NCBI RefSeq assembly: GCF_049306965.1
Contig: NC_133176.1
Coordinates: 25,955,001-26,019,000, forward strand
Source: Danio rerio
Lineage: Eukaryota > Chordata > Actinopteri > Cypriniformes > Danionidae
Length of the DNA: 64,000 nt
Direction: 5' to 3'
In this document: positions 28,401 to 39,930 of the stretch, one piece after another
How the letters are laid out: every line of letters begins with the position of its first letter
How positions within the stretch are numbered: the stretch's first letter is position 1
Notes under the pieces: generated by a model
Told to the model about the DNA's origin: nothing
The model's database searches: none
The model's input: the letters and a program-made list of their open reading frames with translations, nothing else
Position numbers and translations under genes: made by a program

Positions 28401-30903
28401 TTAAATGCAGATGGCTTATATTCAGCCAACAATTTATATGGCCAAACAAGTTAAATGAAACATTATTCAATTTATTTTGTTTGTTTAAATTCAGCGCATA
28501 TAAATTGTTTGCAGCCAGTCACCTTTAAAAAATATTTTTTTTCAGTGTACCCACATTACTTTAAAGAGATTTGCTCACCCTTAAGAAGTTCCATCCTTTT
28601 ATGAGTTTATTTTTTCAAAAGAAGTTATCTTCACCTGACGTCGCAATCAAAATAGAACTAAAGATTAATGTCATATAACGTTGTGTGGCTGCTGGGTATA
28701 TCCTGATGAAAACACATATGTAATGTAGGTTTTTTAATTGTATTTTTTTTTATTGTATTTTTTTATTCATAGATCATTTTACCATTACAAGTACTTTGCA
28801 TCTGTGCAAACCTTTATATTGTTAACCTTAAAAAGTATTTAAATGTATCAATTTGCATAAACCAATTTTAACATAAAGTACTTTGCATTTGGCCTATATA
28901 TTTTTTTTTATTATTATTTTTTTCTATTTAATACTAACACATCTTCCTCTTTTAAAGAGAAATGTTAAAATATCTGAAATGTCACATTAACTGCATTTGT
29001 TTGTTCTATTTTCAGACTACATCTTCAGCCAATATGTGCTTGGTAAAAAACTGGGCGCAGGTGGATTCGGTGTCGTGTATGAAGCAAGGCGTTTGGTGGA
29101 CAATCTCCAAGTAAGTAAAAGTCGCAGCGAGTTGCTGTTGCTTTATTATATCCTGATCCTTTTTTTGTTGTGCTTCATAAATCAGTCTACTCATATTTAA
29201 TGTACTGAGGAATGTGACATCTTTACACAAGCTAATCATTGTGCTTTGTTGATTAGGTGGCAGTTAAATACGTCAACAAGAAAGGCGACGACTGGGAACT
29301 ATGGGATGTAAGTATAATAATGCATGTTATGTTTTAACCTCTTGTTAAAATCTCACAAAACACAACATCTCTTGTTAACAATAATTACAGTCAGTGGTGG
29401 AAAGAGTACTGAAAAATCATAAAGTAAAAGTATATAAGGTTGGAGAACCTTGCTTTACGCCACTGAAAACAGAATTATTTTGAATTTGTTCAAGACAGGA
29501 CTTAATTACTTTATTTGAAAAACAATTTAAATTAAAAATGGTCTCTCTTTCAGGATCAACACAGCAGAATGCTTCCATTGGAGATCGTCCTCACATTGAT
29601 GGCAAATAAAGGGTGCAAAGAGCCAGGGATCATCCAACTGCTGGACTGGAAGGTTTACCGGGATCATTTCATCATGATCTTCGAGTATCCTGCTCCATGT
29701 CAGGATTTGGAGGTTTTTGTGAGGAATCAAGGTGGCAAAGTCAGTGAGAGTTTCGCAAGGCCAGTCATGACGCAGATTATGCAGGCTGCGCTCGTGTGCT
29801 GCCAGCGTGGTGTCTTTCACCGGGATATCAAACTCTCCAACCTTCTTATCAACACAGAGACATTTCAAGTCAAACTAATTGACTTTGGCTGCGGAGCCAT
29901 TTTGAAGAAATCTTACTACAGGACCTTCAGTGGTATGTACAGTAAAGTTTGGTTCTTAAAGGGATAGTTCAACCAAAAATGAAAATGTACTCACTGTTTA
30001 CACACCCTCAAGTGGTAACAAATTTTTAAGTCTTTCTTTTTTCGGGATATTTTGAATATGAGTTTGATACCTGTAACCATTAACATCCATAGTATCAAAA
30101 AAAATACTATAAAAGTCAATGGTTACAGGTTTTTAACAGAAGAAAGAAACAAACCAGTTTAGAACAAGTGAATTTTCCGTTTCTGTTAGACTATACCTTT
30201 AAACTTAACAGTAATGATTATTATTAGTTACTCTATCAAACAGTTTCCGTTTTACTTAGATAAAGACAGCTTTCAGACTGTTGTGAATCCAATAATTATT
30301 TCATATTTTTTTGTGTTTAAATGCATGCAGTGATACTGCACCAATGCAAACTTGGCTAACCAAAAAAAATTCCTTTTTTCCAGGGACATTTTTGTACATT
30401 CCTCCTGAGTACATTTTTGAAGGGAAATACCATGCCAATCCTGCGACAGCATGGTCTCTGGGGATATTGCTATTCAGATTGGTGTGCGGAAGATATCCAT
30501 TTTTCTTACCTCTGCTGTGGATCAGATGGAAAATCTGGTGCAGATGTGACCTGTCAAACGGTAAGATCATTTTTTCAAACTAGCAATCATAATACATTGG
30601 AGACTTTAAATAAAGATGGTGGTTTTGAAAAGTGCACGACTTAATAATAGTAATGTTTAAGGTTTTCATCAAACGTCCCTCTTGTCTTTCTTCCACAGAA
30701 CTAATCCATCTTCTCCATGATCTCCTTGAGATAAACCCAGACAAACGGATTCATCTGGAGGACATCCTTCAACACAGCTGGTTTAAGGTACTGAACACAA
30801 CAGCATCTCAACATAATTTTAGACGTCCGTTGTGTTCTTCTACATTAAATGTTTAAAGTATTTAAACGTATTCATTTGTGTTTTGTTTCAGGCCAGCAAA
30901 TAA
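25491..30903 (+). CDS. Pim-like serine/threonine kinase, 514 aa, nine exons
   Basis: Exons are 25491-25731, 26731-26967, 28064-28327, 29016-29110, 29257-29307, 29554-29932, 30384-30560, 30699-30787 and 30892-30903 (1545 nt, all GT-AG, phases consistent). Exons 4-9 encode the kinase: GKKLGAGGFGVVYEA loop, VAVKYV lysine, a Glu in LPLEIV, a Pim-type hinge with proline (FEYPAPCQDLEVF), HRDIKLSNLL, DFG, and PPEY in place of APE. All core catalytic residues are kept, so the kinase is probably active. The hinge and the PPEY signature point to the Pim/Pim-like family, which is greatly expanded in zebrafish. Exons 1-3 form a charged N-terminal extension of about 245 residues not found in Pim1-3. Exons 2 and 3 are diverged duplicates. 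The stretch after CGRYPF is divergent and about two residues shorter than in Pim. The start is the first ATG of exon 1; transcript proof is lacking. Confidence 0.85.
27128..27345. mobile_element. TAGTTCACCC-family MITE in pim-like intron 2
   Basis: It starts AATAGTTCACCCAAAAATCA and shows the family centre (ATGTCAGTAGGTACAGGTTT and TTCAAAATATCTTCTTTTGT). The right terminus is missing. Confidence 0.65.
29391..29455. mobile_element. hAT-type terminal fragment (CAGTGGTGGAAAGAGTACTG)
   Basis: The motif CAGTGGTGGAAAGAGTACTG is a familiar terminus of a fish hAT-like element. Only one end is present, in pim-like intron 5. Confidence 0.45.
29957..30203. mobile_element. TAGTTCACCC-family MITE in pim-like intron 6
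   Basis: It starts AAAGGGATAGTTCAACCAAA and ends near ACTATACCTTT. The centre carries CATTAACATCCATAGTATC facing its inverted copy (ACTATAAAAGTCAATGGTTA). Confidence 0.7.
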
Positions 30904-31007
30904 GCCCAATCCAGAAGTGGGAGTTTCTCTTCAGCTTTCTCGTCCATATTTTGAGCTAAATGATGTGTAAATATTGTATATTTGTTTTTGTATATGTATT
31001 GTTTACA

Positions 31008-31013
31008 AATAAA
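31008..31013 (+). other. Poly(A) signal of the pim-like gene
   Basis: AATAAA lies 105 bp after the stop codon. It supports ending the gene here. Confidence 0.75.
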
Positions 31014-31176
31014 TGTTTGTTCAATTACTATTTTTTTATTTATTTTGGATATTTTATCTTTTGAGTTGTGTTTTTATTTTTATTTTCCATGGCTCTTAGT
31101 ATGTTTGTTGAATAATTTCTGAATTTTTGTAAAAAAAAAAATTTGCCACCTTAAGTTATATTTTGGACACTTGGAA

Positions 31177-31207
<31 letters not shown>

Positions 31208-33059
31208 TTATTTTTATATTCTGTGCTCTTAGTATGCTGGTTAAATCACATTACCAAATTTTCATTTCCAATTTTAGGCAAATGTAATCATTTTGTTTTT
31301 TGTGTCCGGTTTTTTTTTTGAATTTCCAAAATTAGCTCAGAGCCTCGGAGATCAGAGAGAGACTGAATTGGTGACAATATTAATTATTTTCCTTACCATA
31401 TATCCATGTTTTATTGCCTCTTTTCCTTCAAAATTGCCCAAGGAAACACTGAAAGACAAACACTTTAGTCTTGAGGCCAGGATGTGCAGATAAGCATGAA
31501 CAATTTTTTTTTCAGTATTAGATTATGAAATTATTAACTTAATATTAAATAAAAGGTAGTACAGATATTAAATTAAAATCACCCAGTAGATGGCGGTATG
31601 ACACTATCTTAAGGCATTAATAGATCAGTAAATAATAAAACTGATTACTTTTTTTTTTAACAGGTAACATGAAAATATTTAATAAAGATTTTTTTACTCA
31701 TACTAGAACATTTACAAATAATGGATAATATAAATGTATATTCAAGCCGAATCAAATTAATTAATAAATTCATTATTGAGGAAATAAACTAAATTAATAA
31801 GTGAAAATGTTGAAAATATTTACTTTAATTGATGAACAATAGTTAAACTCAGAAATTAGTTTGTGTTAAAAAAAAATATTCGATAATCAAGCCCACAGAC
31901 CTTTATTGACAAGTGCGTATTAAAATGTCTCTATAGTAGCACATATACCTGTGTACAAAACAGAATTTGCAAAGAAACTGGGATTAAAAGATCTGTTCCA
32001 ACTCTCTGTGATCAGCTGCACCTCAGGAATGAGTTTTACAAGTTAAAAATATTTTAAAGTAAAGAGAAGACCATAAAATCACTGTAATTCATAACTGCTG
32101 TAATCAGCATACGTGGACGTGCAAAAACAGTGCAAAGTTAAATGTGTGTGTACTGCAAACTTTAAGGCATTTGTGTGTGTCTCATCGTTACTGTGCATCG
32201 TTTGAATAAACTCCACCAAAACTATATCAAATAGCTATATTTGACTTATAAACTGAATCTGTAATCCATGAGCTGAATTCTAAATCTGCTTCATCTGTGT
32301 TTGTCTCTGTTATGCTGCATCCTCACCAGATGCGGATAAAGCATCAAGCATGAGTGATTTGCATGTTAAGTCAATGCAAAGACATGAATATACGACATCC
32401 TGCGGCGCTAATGAAGTGGCATGAATGATGCAATTCACACGAATAAAGTGGCGCGAGTTGAGCGTTTTGTGTGATTGATGCACGTATCCTGTAAATTGCT
32501 CATTTGCAAAATCTAAACTTCAGCGGACATTTGCGCCGCGTTAACTTATCATGAGCTTTGTCTGTAGGGGGGTGACAATTTATATGTGCGTTCCGCATAA
32601 CTGTGTTGTTTATTTGAATTGATGCAGTAGAAGCGGACATGTGGAAGCAGTGGGCAGGGAGAAACCAGCTCATTTGCATTAAAAATACAAGTTACAAAAA
32701 TAGCTACACTGTCCTCCAAGCCTAAAATAAGTATATTCATGAGGGAATAATAAATTATCTGATGGGTATATTAAGCTGAAATTTTACAGACACACTCTGA
32801 AGACACTAAAGACTTATCTCAAAATAGGAGCCTTTTAAATAAATTTAGAAATATATTACTTTTGAGAAACTTAAATGAAAAAGTATACATGCATAAATAA
32901 ATGTGTTTATTTGAATAGTCAGCTTTGGAAGTGGGGAATAAATACCAGGACGAATGGGTATTGTTTAATACACATTTTGGATTTAGGATAAATTAGTCTT
33001 TGCATTTGTGTATTCAGTGTTTTAGGGCTTAAGGTTTGTGTTGCACATATACATATATA
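31014..33059. other. Gene-free stretch after the pim-like gene
   Basis: The region is AT-rich with a (TG)n run at 31179-31208. A diverged DNA-element-like patch near 32310-32560 has GC-richer text (for example GACATCCTGCGGCGCTAATG). No coding region is supported. Confidence 0.5.
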
Positions 33060-33295
33060 CACGTTCTCCCCGTGTTCACGTGGGTTTCCTCCAGGTGCTC
33101 TGGTTTCCCCCACAAGTCCAAAGACGTGCTATAGGTGAATTGGGCAAGCTAAAATTGTCCGTATTGTGTGTGTGTGTGAATACGATTGTATGGGTGTTTC
33201 CCAGTAATGGGTTGCAGCTTGAAGGGCATCTGCTGTGTAAAACATATGCTGGATAATAAAGGGAATAAGCCAAAAAGAAAATAAATGAATGAACG
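33060..33295 (+). mobile_element. DANA-type SINE, 5' truncated
   Basis: It begins ACGTTCTCCCCGTGTTCACG and runs through CCCACAAGTCCAAAGACG and CAGTAATGGGTTGCAGCTTG to the AAAAAGAAAATAAATGAATG tail. A small internal deletion removes the usual TTCATTCCGC segment. Confidence 0.85.
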
Positions 33296-33296
33296 A

Positions 33297-33437
33297 ATTA
33301 TTTACTGTCATCATGGCAAAGATAAAATAAATCAGCAATTAGAGATGAGTTATTAAAACTATTATGAGTAGAAATGTGTTGAAGAAATCTCCCCGTTAAA
33401 CAGAAATTGGGGGAAAAAATAAACAGGGGGGCTAATA
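33297..33437. mobile_element. Fragment of the CAGTTGAAGTCAGAATTATT DNA element
   Basis: The text (ACTGTCATCATGGCAAAGAT, GAAATGTGTTGAAGAAATCT, AAACAGAAATTGGGGGAAA) matches the right half of the fuller copy at 42653-43152. The terminal part has been replaced by an AT run. Confidence 0.7.
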
Positions 33438-34025
33438 TATATAATATATATATATTTTTTTTTTTGCGAAGAAGTTATGTGGGTGCAAACCCAGCCGGCA
33501 TTTCAACGGTGATTCAACGTTGAATCAACGTCAGGTCTATGGTTGGATCAACGTTGAATTACCTTTCGATTTTGCAAATTGGATCAACGTTTATATAGTG
33601 ACGTTGTTTCACCGTCGGACCACCACCGGTGATTCACCGTTGAAATCACAACGTTGTTTCACTCTTACCTTTTTCATGGGTGAATTATGGTCGTTTTGTA
33701 GACGTTGAATGAAGGTTGAATTACCTTTCGATTTTGCAAATTGGATCAACGTTGATACCGTGACGTTGTTTCACCGTCATACATTTCAACGTAAGTTAAA
33801 TAGGAATTACATACAACGCAAAGTCCATAAATATAGCACACAAATTTTTACTAATTAAAAATACACGACACAAATACACAACTTAGCCTGTGTATCAATT
33901 TATTTAATACACACCTCATTATTTCAATTATGCTAAATATACAGCAACATTTACAGCATACATAGTTCATTAAAACCATGCAGGTTACTATACATGCTCA
34001 AATACAGAAAAAGGCATACAATTAA

Positions 34026-34300
34026 AGTCACTTTTTAATTAGGTTTTATGAATTAAAGTTAGTTAATGTTTACTAACATGAACAAAGAACAAATACTTGT
34101 ACAGCATTTATTAATCATTTAATTAATTGAAATATGTCCCGATGCTATTAAAATCAAAATGCATGCTTGTTAACATTAATGCACTGAGCTGACATGAACT
34201 GTACTTTCTTTATATGAAAGATGCTTCATTGTCCTTTGTTCATGTTAGTAAATACATTAACACTTACTAATACAACCTTATTGTAAAGTGTTACCGTCTT
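34026..34300. mobile_element. Interspersed DNA element (TTTACAATAAGGTTGTATTA family)
   Basis: On the minus strand its end reads ACTTTACAATAAGGTTGTAT (near 34294), followed by TAGTTAATG/ACATGAACAAA text. The inverted relative lies at 39660-39930. Confidence 0.6.
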
Positions 34301-35326
34301 CAGAAAGACCGATACTAACTAAATTAAACTAAGTAACTAAACTACGCTTCAACCATCACAGTCTCCAAAACACAATTCCGTTTACAAAGTTTACAAAATA
34401 CCCATTTTTAATGTGGCTGCAGTAAAAAAAATAAAATAAAAAACATCACTCACAACTAAGAATCACAAGTGAAATACATTACATCTGTTTGAGGTTTTAT
34501 AGGTTGAGAGAAAAACTTGAGGTAAAAGATGGCACTGGGACAAAGAATCAAGTGTAAAACACTTAAACATCTATATCAGTCTAGCAGTTAAATACATATT
34601 TATTTCTCAAAGACCAGGTGAGTTTCCTACAAAATCAATAATGAGGTTTGCCATACCAATTCATTGTGAATGAATGGCTTCACTTTCACAATAGTGAAAA
34701 CTCATGCTATAATCTAAACCTGTAGACAAATATTTCAGTAAATCATCAAGAAAATATGTAGAATATATGGTTTGATTCTCTCTCACAAACACAACAGTAA
34801 AAGCAATTTGTTATTCTATTATTATTAGTATCATAAAAATTGCATGTTCACATGGGTCTTATACTAATGGCTCACATTTGTGAATGTAGGACCACTATTT
34901 CACTATTACATGTCACATTAACTGTTCATATAGGTTCTGTTATTAAGTACTTGTGTCATCCCAGAGACCTGTTAATCTTCAGAACACAAACTAAAATATT
35001 TTAGATTAAATGCTCCTCATCCTCTACAGACAGCAATAGTCCCAAGATGGTCATTGTCAAGATAAGGCACAAAACACATTGTCAAAACGTTCCATGTGAC
35101 TTCAGTGATTTCAACTGTGAACATACCAAGCTCCAACAACACTTTAGTGAGGCAAAACAAAACAGTAAATACAAATGTGTTTGCGTATATCTCTCCCGCA
35201 TCAGATCAGCATGTGTGTTTACTACGAGCAGTAAGCACACACCATGACCTGTTGTGGCAAAGGCAAACAAGTTATTTTTACAGTACTTACTGTGATTTAA
35301 CCTTTATGACAAATGTACTGGACCTG

Positions 35327-35610
35327 TTACACATATCTTTTATGAACACAAATTTCACTGTAACGGATGCTGTTGTTTTGCTCCAGTTATACCTTTAGAG
35401 AACACCGTACTAGTCAGACATCCATACAAAAGCAGAGAGTTTGGTCTTGTGTAGCAGAACTGCAATAGATGTCTGTCTGTCTGTCTAGGCTGACACTGGT
35501 TTAGGCCATCAGTATGTCCTTGATGACCTCAACTGGAGCTTCCAGAAAACCTGCAATAAATGAAATACGAGGTTACAACTAAGTTGGTATCTGCTATTAT
35601 ACAAAGTGAA
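35327..35610. repeat. Direct repeat unit A inside the outer element
   Basis: Landmarks are TACTGGACCTGTTACACAT, TGCTGTTGTTTTGCTCCAGT, TAGTCAGACATCCATACAAA and TTTAGGCCATCAGTATG. The same series recurs at 36427-36700 in the same orientation. On the minus strand a GCAG acceptor near 35551 is followed by a short open stretch ending GHILMA-like sequence and TAA; this could be an old terminal exon, but it is too short to assign. Confidence 0.7.
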
Positions 35611-35990
35611 ATTCAAATATTTATTTTTTATTGAATCCAAATTTGTCCTATAATATCGTCACACTCAATAATTTTGACTCACCCATCTGAATATTTCTAA
35701 CTAAGAGAAGTGAAGAATTAGGTGTGATATAGTCAGGAAGCCCTTCGCCACCACCGGTGCCAGCATTTCCAGAATTCAAATTTCAGATTCTCAAAAAAAT
35801 TACTTTTTTTTTTTTTTAACAAAGGCTGCAGTAAAGAATCATGAAACATTCAACACATCTAATAATTACAAGTTGTTGTAAACCATTACATGTACTGTAA
35901 AAGCTGTTTGAAGCTTTTTAGACATATGGTTGAGAAAAACTCTAGAAGGAGTAGCACTTCTACAAAAGTCTGCATGTAGGACAGAGAATT

Positions 35991-36261
35991 AAAGGGATAG
36001 TTCAAAATGTTTATTCTGTCGTCATTTACTGACCACGTTGAACACAAAAGATGATATTTTGAAGAAAGCTGCAAATCTATAACCATTGACTTCTATAGTA
36101 TTTTTTTTTCTACTATGGAGGTCAATGTTTACAGGTTTTTAGTTTTTTTTTCAGAATAGCCTCTTTTTTTTGTTCAACAAAATAAACTCATAATGGTTTT
36201 AAACCATTTGGGGAGTAAAATGTGAGTAAATTTTCATTCTTGGGTGAACTATCCCTTTCAG
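35991..36261. mobile_element. TAGTTCACCC-family MITE
   Basis: It starts AAAGGGATAGTTCAAAATGT and ends GGGTGAACTATCCCTTT, a clear inverted pair. It sits between the two direct repeat units of the outer element. Confidence 0.8.
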
Positions 36262-36426
36262 TTGGAAAACACCAGAATTCTTAAGTAGACCCCTTTCGCA
36301 AGACAGATGATGCATTTCATTTCTCATCTTAATCCTCAAGTTTTTAATATTTAGATTTATTTAAATAGCATGTTTATTTATTTGTTTTAATAACATTTAA
36401 TAAAAACAACTTCTCAATGACATCAC

Positions 36427-36700
36427 ATGTACTGGACCTGCTACACATGTATCCCTATTTTTATGAATACAAATTTCACTGTAACAGGTGCTGTTGTTTT
36501 GCTCCAGTAATACCTTTAGAGAACACAGTAGTAGTCAGACATCCATACAAAAGCCTTGGCGTGGAATAGCAGAACTGCAGTCTGTCCAGGCTGACACAGG
36601 TTTAGGCCATCTGCGTGTTCTTGATGCCCCTCAACTGGACCTTCCAGAAAACCCAGAAAATTAAAACCCATTACACCTCTTATCTGCTACTATACAAAGT
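36427..36700. repeat. Direct repeat unit B inside the outer element
   Basis: It carries the same ordered landmarks as unit A (35327-35610), with scattered differences and small indels. The units are about 1.1 kb apart, which points to an internal duplication of the element. Confidence 0.7.
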
Positions 36701-37329
36701 GTAATTTAAGCATTAATTTCTAACTAAATAAATATTTGTTCCCCAATACTGTCACATAGTATAACATCACAACATGATTTCACAATAATAATATCAATAT
36801 AACAATATAATATCACAACATAGCCTAACAATCAATAAACAAACAGATTAGAAAGAGAATATCACCAACCAAAGCACCAAGAAGATTTAACAGATAGCTT
36901 AGTTAAAGGTAAAGTAAACTTACATGGACAAAGCCTTTTCCATTCAATGCTGTGCAAGTTAGTGCGTCTATGGAGTAAGTTAACGTTACATCTCTAAAAG
37001 CAAAAACAACAACAACAGTGAAACGACAGCAGTTCACTTTGTAATAATAACACTAATGATACAGCGTATAAAAAGGATATTGTTTTATAACGTTGCTCAG
37101 TAACTTCCCACCAAACACTAGACGTTGTGCGGACGTGCAGATCACGTAAATTTTGCGTCGGTCCGTCCGTGACCATATCTGCACGTCAGTTCGACGTGCA
37201 AATCTGGTTGACATATTGACGTCGGACTATGACCACTTTTGGACGTGAATTCAACGTTCAAATCTGACCTATTTTGGACGTATAGCACAAGGTCTAGCGC
37301 AGAATACATTTTGTTGATGAAAAAAAAAA

Positions 37330-37332
<3 letters not shown>

Positions 37333-37412
<80 letters not shown>
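37333..37412. repeat. (TA)n microsatellite
   Basis: About 80 bp of uninterrupted TA dinucleotides inside the left arm of the middle element. Confidence 0.95.
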
Positions 37413-37413
<1 letters not shown>

Positions 37414-38137
37414 ATTTCTATTTGTTTTGAGTGTTTATTAAATATTCATTTTTGGCTGAACTGTCCATTTAATGCATGTTTCTGGTCTTATTGTGAATTG
37501 GACTGTTTGTTTGTTCGTTAAATAAATATGTTTCAATTTAATGTGCACTGTCTGTTTATTTGTCCTATGGGTGTTTGTCATTTAAAAGAATCACAAACAT
37601 ACATACCCAGCAAACAATCGAGTTGGCGGACCGTCTGCGTTTTTTGGTCGGCACAAATTCAGCGGCTTGATATGGGCGGACCGCCGTCGGCTTACCAGCG
37701 GCAAGCCGCCCATTCTAAAAGTTATGTCGGCCCACCGGCGTTTTTTTGGGTGGCACGCCACCAGCGGATTACCGTGGGTGGACCGCCGTCTGGACACCAG
37801 TGGCTAACCGATGGCCCACCCGGTGATGTTTTTAATGTTGTTGGCTGTTCTGTACCTGATAAGTACTTTTGTTTAACACTTTTTACATTTTAAACAAATG
37901 AGGCACTAAATAAAAATATAGTTATTAATAAAAGCAAAGTTTAGTAAATAAAACTACAAGAGGTTTTAAATATAACAGGTTATTATTAAAACAAAACAAA
38001 ATTAAGTTTAAAAATCAAGATTTAATATTAAATGTCATTATTTAATATGTTTATAAATTGTTTAAATGTTTATGTAAATGCTGCGTGACTTTAAAGTGTC
38101 CATTACCGAGCCCCATTCAAGCACTGCAGCAGAGAGC

Positions 38138-38151
38138 GTTGTCATGGAAAC
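38138..38151 (+). promoter_or_regulatory. X-box (RFX-like) motif in the inner element
   Basis: GTTGTCATGGAAAC differs by one base from the classical RFX X-box form GTTGCCATGGAAAC. It lies about 70 bp before a good splice donor (38220), in a CpG-richer patch that looks like a promoter with a first exon. Confidence 0.4.
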
Positions 38152-39074
38152 GGAGCAACGACACGACACCTGACCGTCAACAGCACTTCTCTCATGCGGC
38201 AGTTTTCACTAATTTCAGGTAAGTTTAGTCGCTAAAATCACGCAAATGTTACATACAACTGTTTCTGACACTTTTCTTACTGGTAATTGACATATTTCTG
38301 TTGAACATGTTTTTTATAGAGACTGTTGTGTCTTTGGAAAAAGTCCGTTAGAGTTTTAGCAGAGGTAACGTTAGCATTAGGCTAGCTATTGTTTATAAAA
38401 GTGTTGGCTTTTAATTACATTTTATGTGTAGATGAGAGGTTTGACAATGTTTTATTGGAGGTAGTCTACTTTATTAAGCCTAAAATAAGCACTGTACTGT
38501 CGACAAGAGCGAATTAAAATGTTAAAGTTAGTACAAATGTGTTACTTTGATATTTCACAGTAATGTAAACTAATATTAATTTTAAAAAGTGGTCTGTAGT
38601 TTCAGGAGTGACAAAATTACCCCTACAACAGAAGAAAAGAGCCAAGATGAAGGGAGCTAATGTACTTGGTAAATTAAGGGTTAGGGTTAGGGTCAGTTAA
38701 TGTCTGTTGAAGGAGCAGAATCAACAGATATTAAGCAGACAGTCTATTAATACTCAAATGGACCATTTACAATGTATTGAAATTAAAAATCATTATTTTA
38801 AACTGTAAAAATATTTCAGTGTTACTTTTAAACTGTAAATTAATGTTATCGATCAAATCAATGCAGTCTTGATGTCCAATAAAAAGACAATAAAAAATAC
38901 AAACATTAATGTCCATAATGACCTAGTTACTGATGATGGACAAAAATGATGATTGATGATTCTGTTATTTCAGGATAAGAGAGAAGCCTGCTACAAGAGA
39001 GACAGCGGAAGGGAGCCTCAAAGACATTTTTATTAGGATCTGCTAATCATGAGGGGGCAGACAAAAGAACCTGC

Positions 39075-39377
39075 ATTTTCCTTCAGCTTAATATCAGGGG
39101 TCGCCACAGCGTAAGGAACTGGATATTACTTTGGCATATGTTTTACATAGCCTTCCAGCTGCAACCCAGCACTGTGAAACACCCATACACTCTCGTATTC
39201 ACAGACACTTCTACACTATGTTCAAATTCACCTATAGCACAAGTGTTTGGACTGTGGTGGAAACCCACACCAAAACAGGGAGAACATGCAAACTCCACAC
39301 AGAAATGCCAGCGGACCCAGCCGGGACTCCAGCGACCTTTTTGCTGTGAGGTGACAGTCTGAGCCACTGTGCTGCCC
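39075..39377 (-). mobile_element. DANA-type SINE inside the inner element
   Basis: Plus-strand landmarks of a reversed DANA are present: CTTCAGCTTAATATCAGGGG, TCGCCACAGCG, CCAGCTGCAACCCAGCACTG, and a head with TTTTTGCTGTGAGGTGACAG. Open frames on both strands here derive from the SINE. Confidence 0.85.
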
Positions 39378-39659
39378 CAGTGTAGTTATTAATAACCTCC
39401 AGATGTTTTACAGTTTGATTTTGTAATAATAATGCACATTTAGATTTATTGTAATATGTTAATATTTATTCGCAATGTAATTTATTCTTATGTTATTTAT
39501 AATAACGTTAAATGTCATAAGAATGTTATAATTTAATATAATATTATAATAAATAATTATAATAATGTTAAAATATAAACAATAATTTTTTTTAATAGTT
39601 TATTTTTATAATGAGAAGTCTCAAAGTTTGTCTTTATTATAGAAAACTCATTGTTGAAT

Positions 39660-39930
39660 GGCTACCACTTTACAATAAGGTTGTATGTATTAGTTAATGT
39701 ATTTACTAACATAATAAACAATACATTTATTACAGTATTTATTCATCTTTGCTAATGTTGGTAAATGGTAAAAAGTTGTTAATTGTTTATTCATGTTAAC
39801 TCGCAATGTATTAACTAATGTTAACAAGCATGACTGATTTTATTAATGCATTAGTAAATGCTGTACATAAATTATGCTGTACAGGTATTGTTCATATTAG
39901 TTCATATTTAAACCATTAACATTACTTATA
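39660..39930. mobile_element. Interspersed DNA element (TTTACAATAAGGTTGTAT family)
   Basis: It starts CCACTTTACAATAAGGTTGT and runs through TTAGTTAATGTATTTACTAAC. It lies in the opposite orientation to the copy at 34026-34300. Confidence 0.6.
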
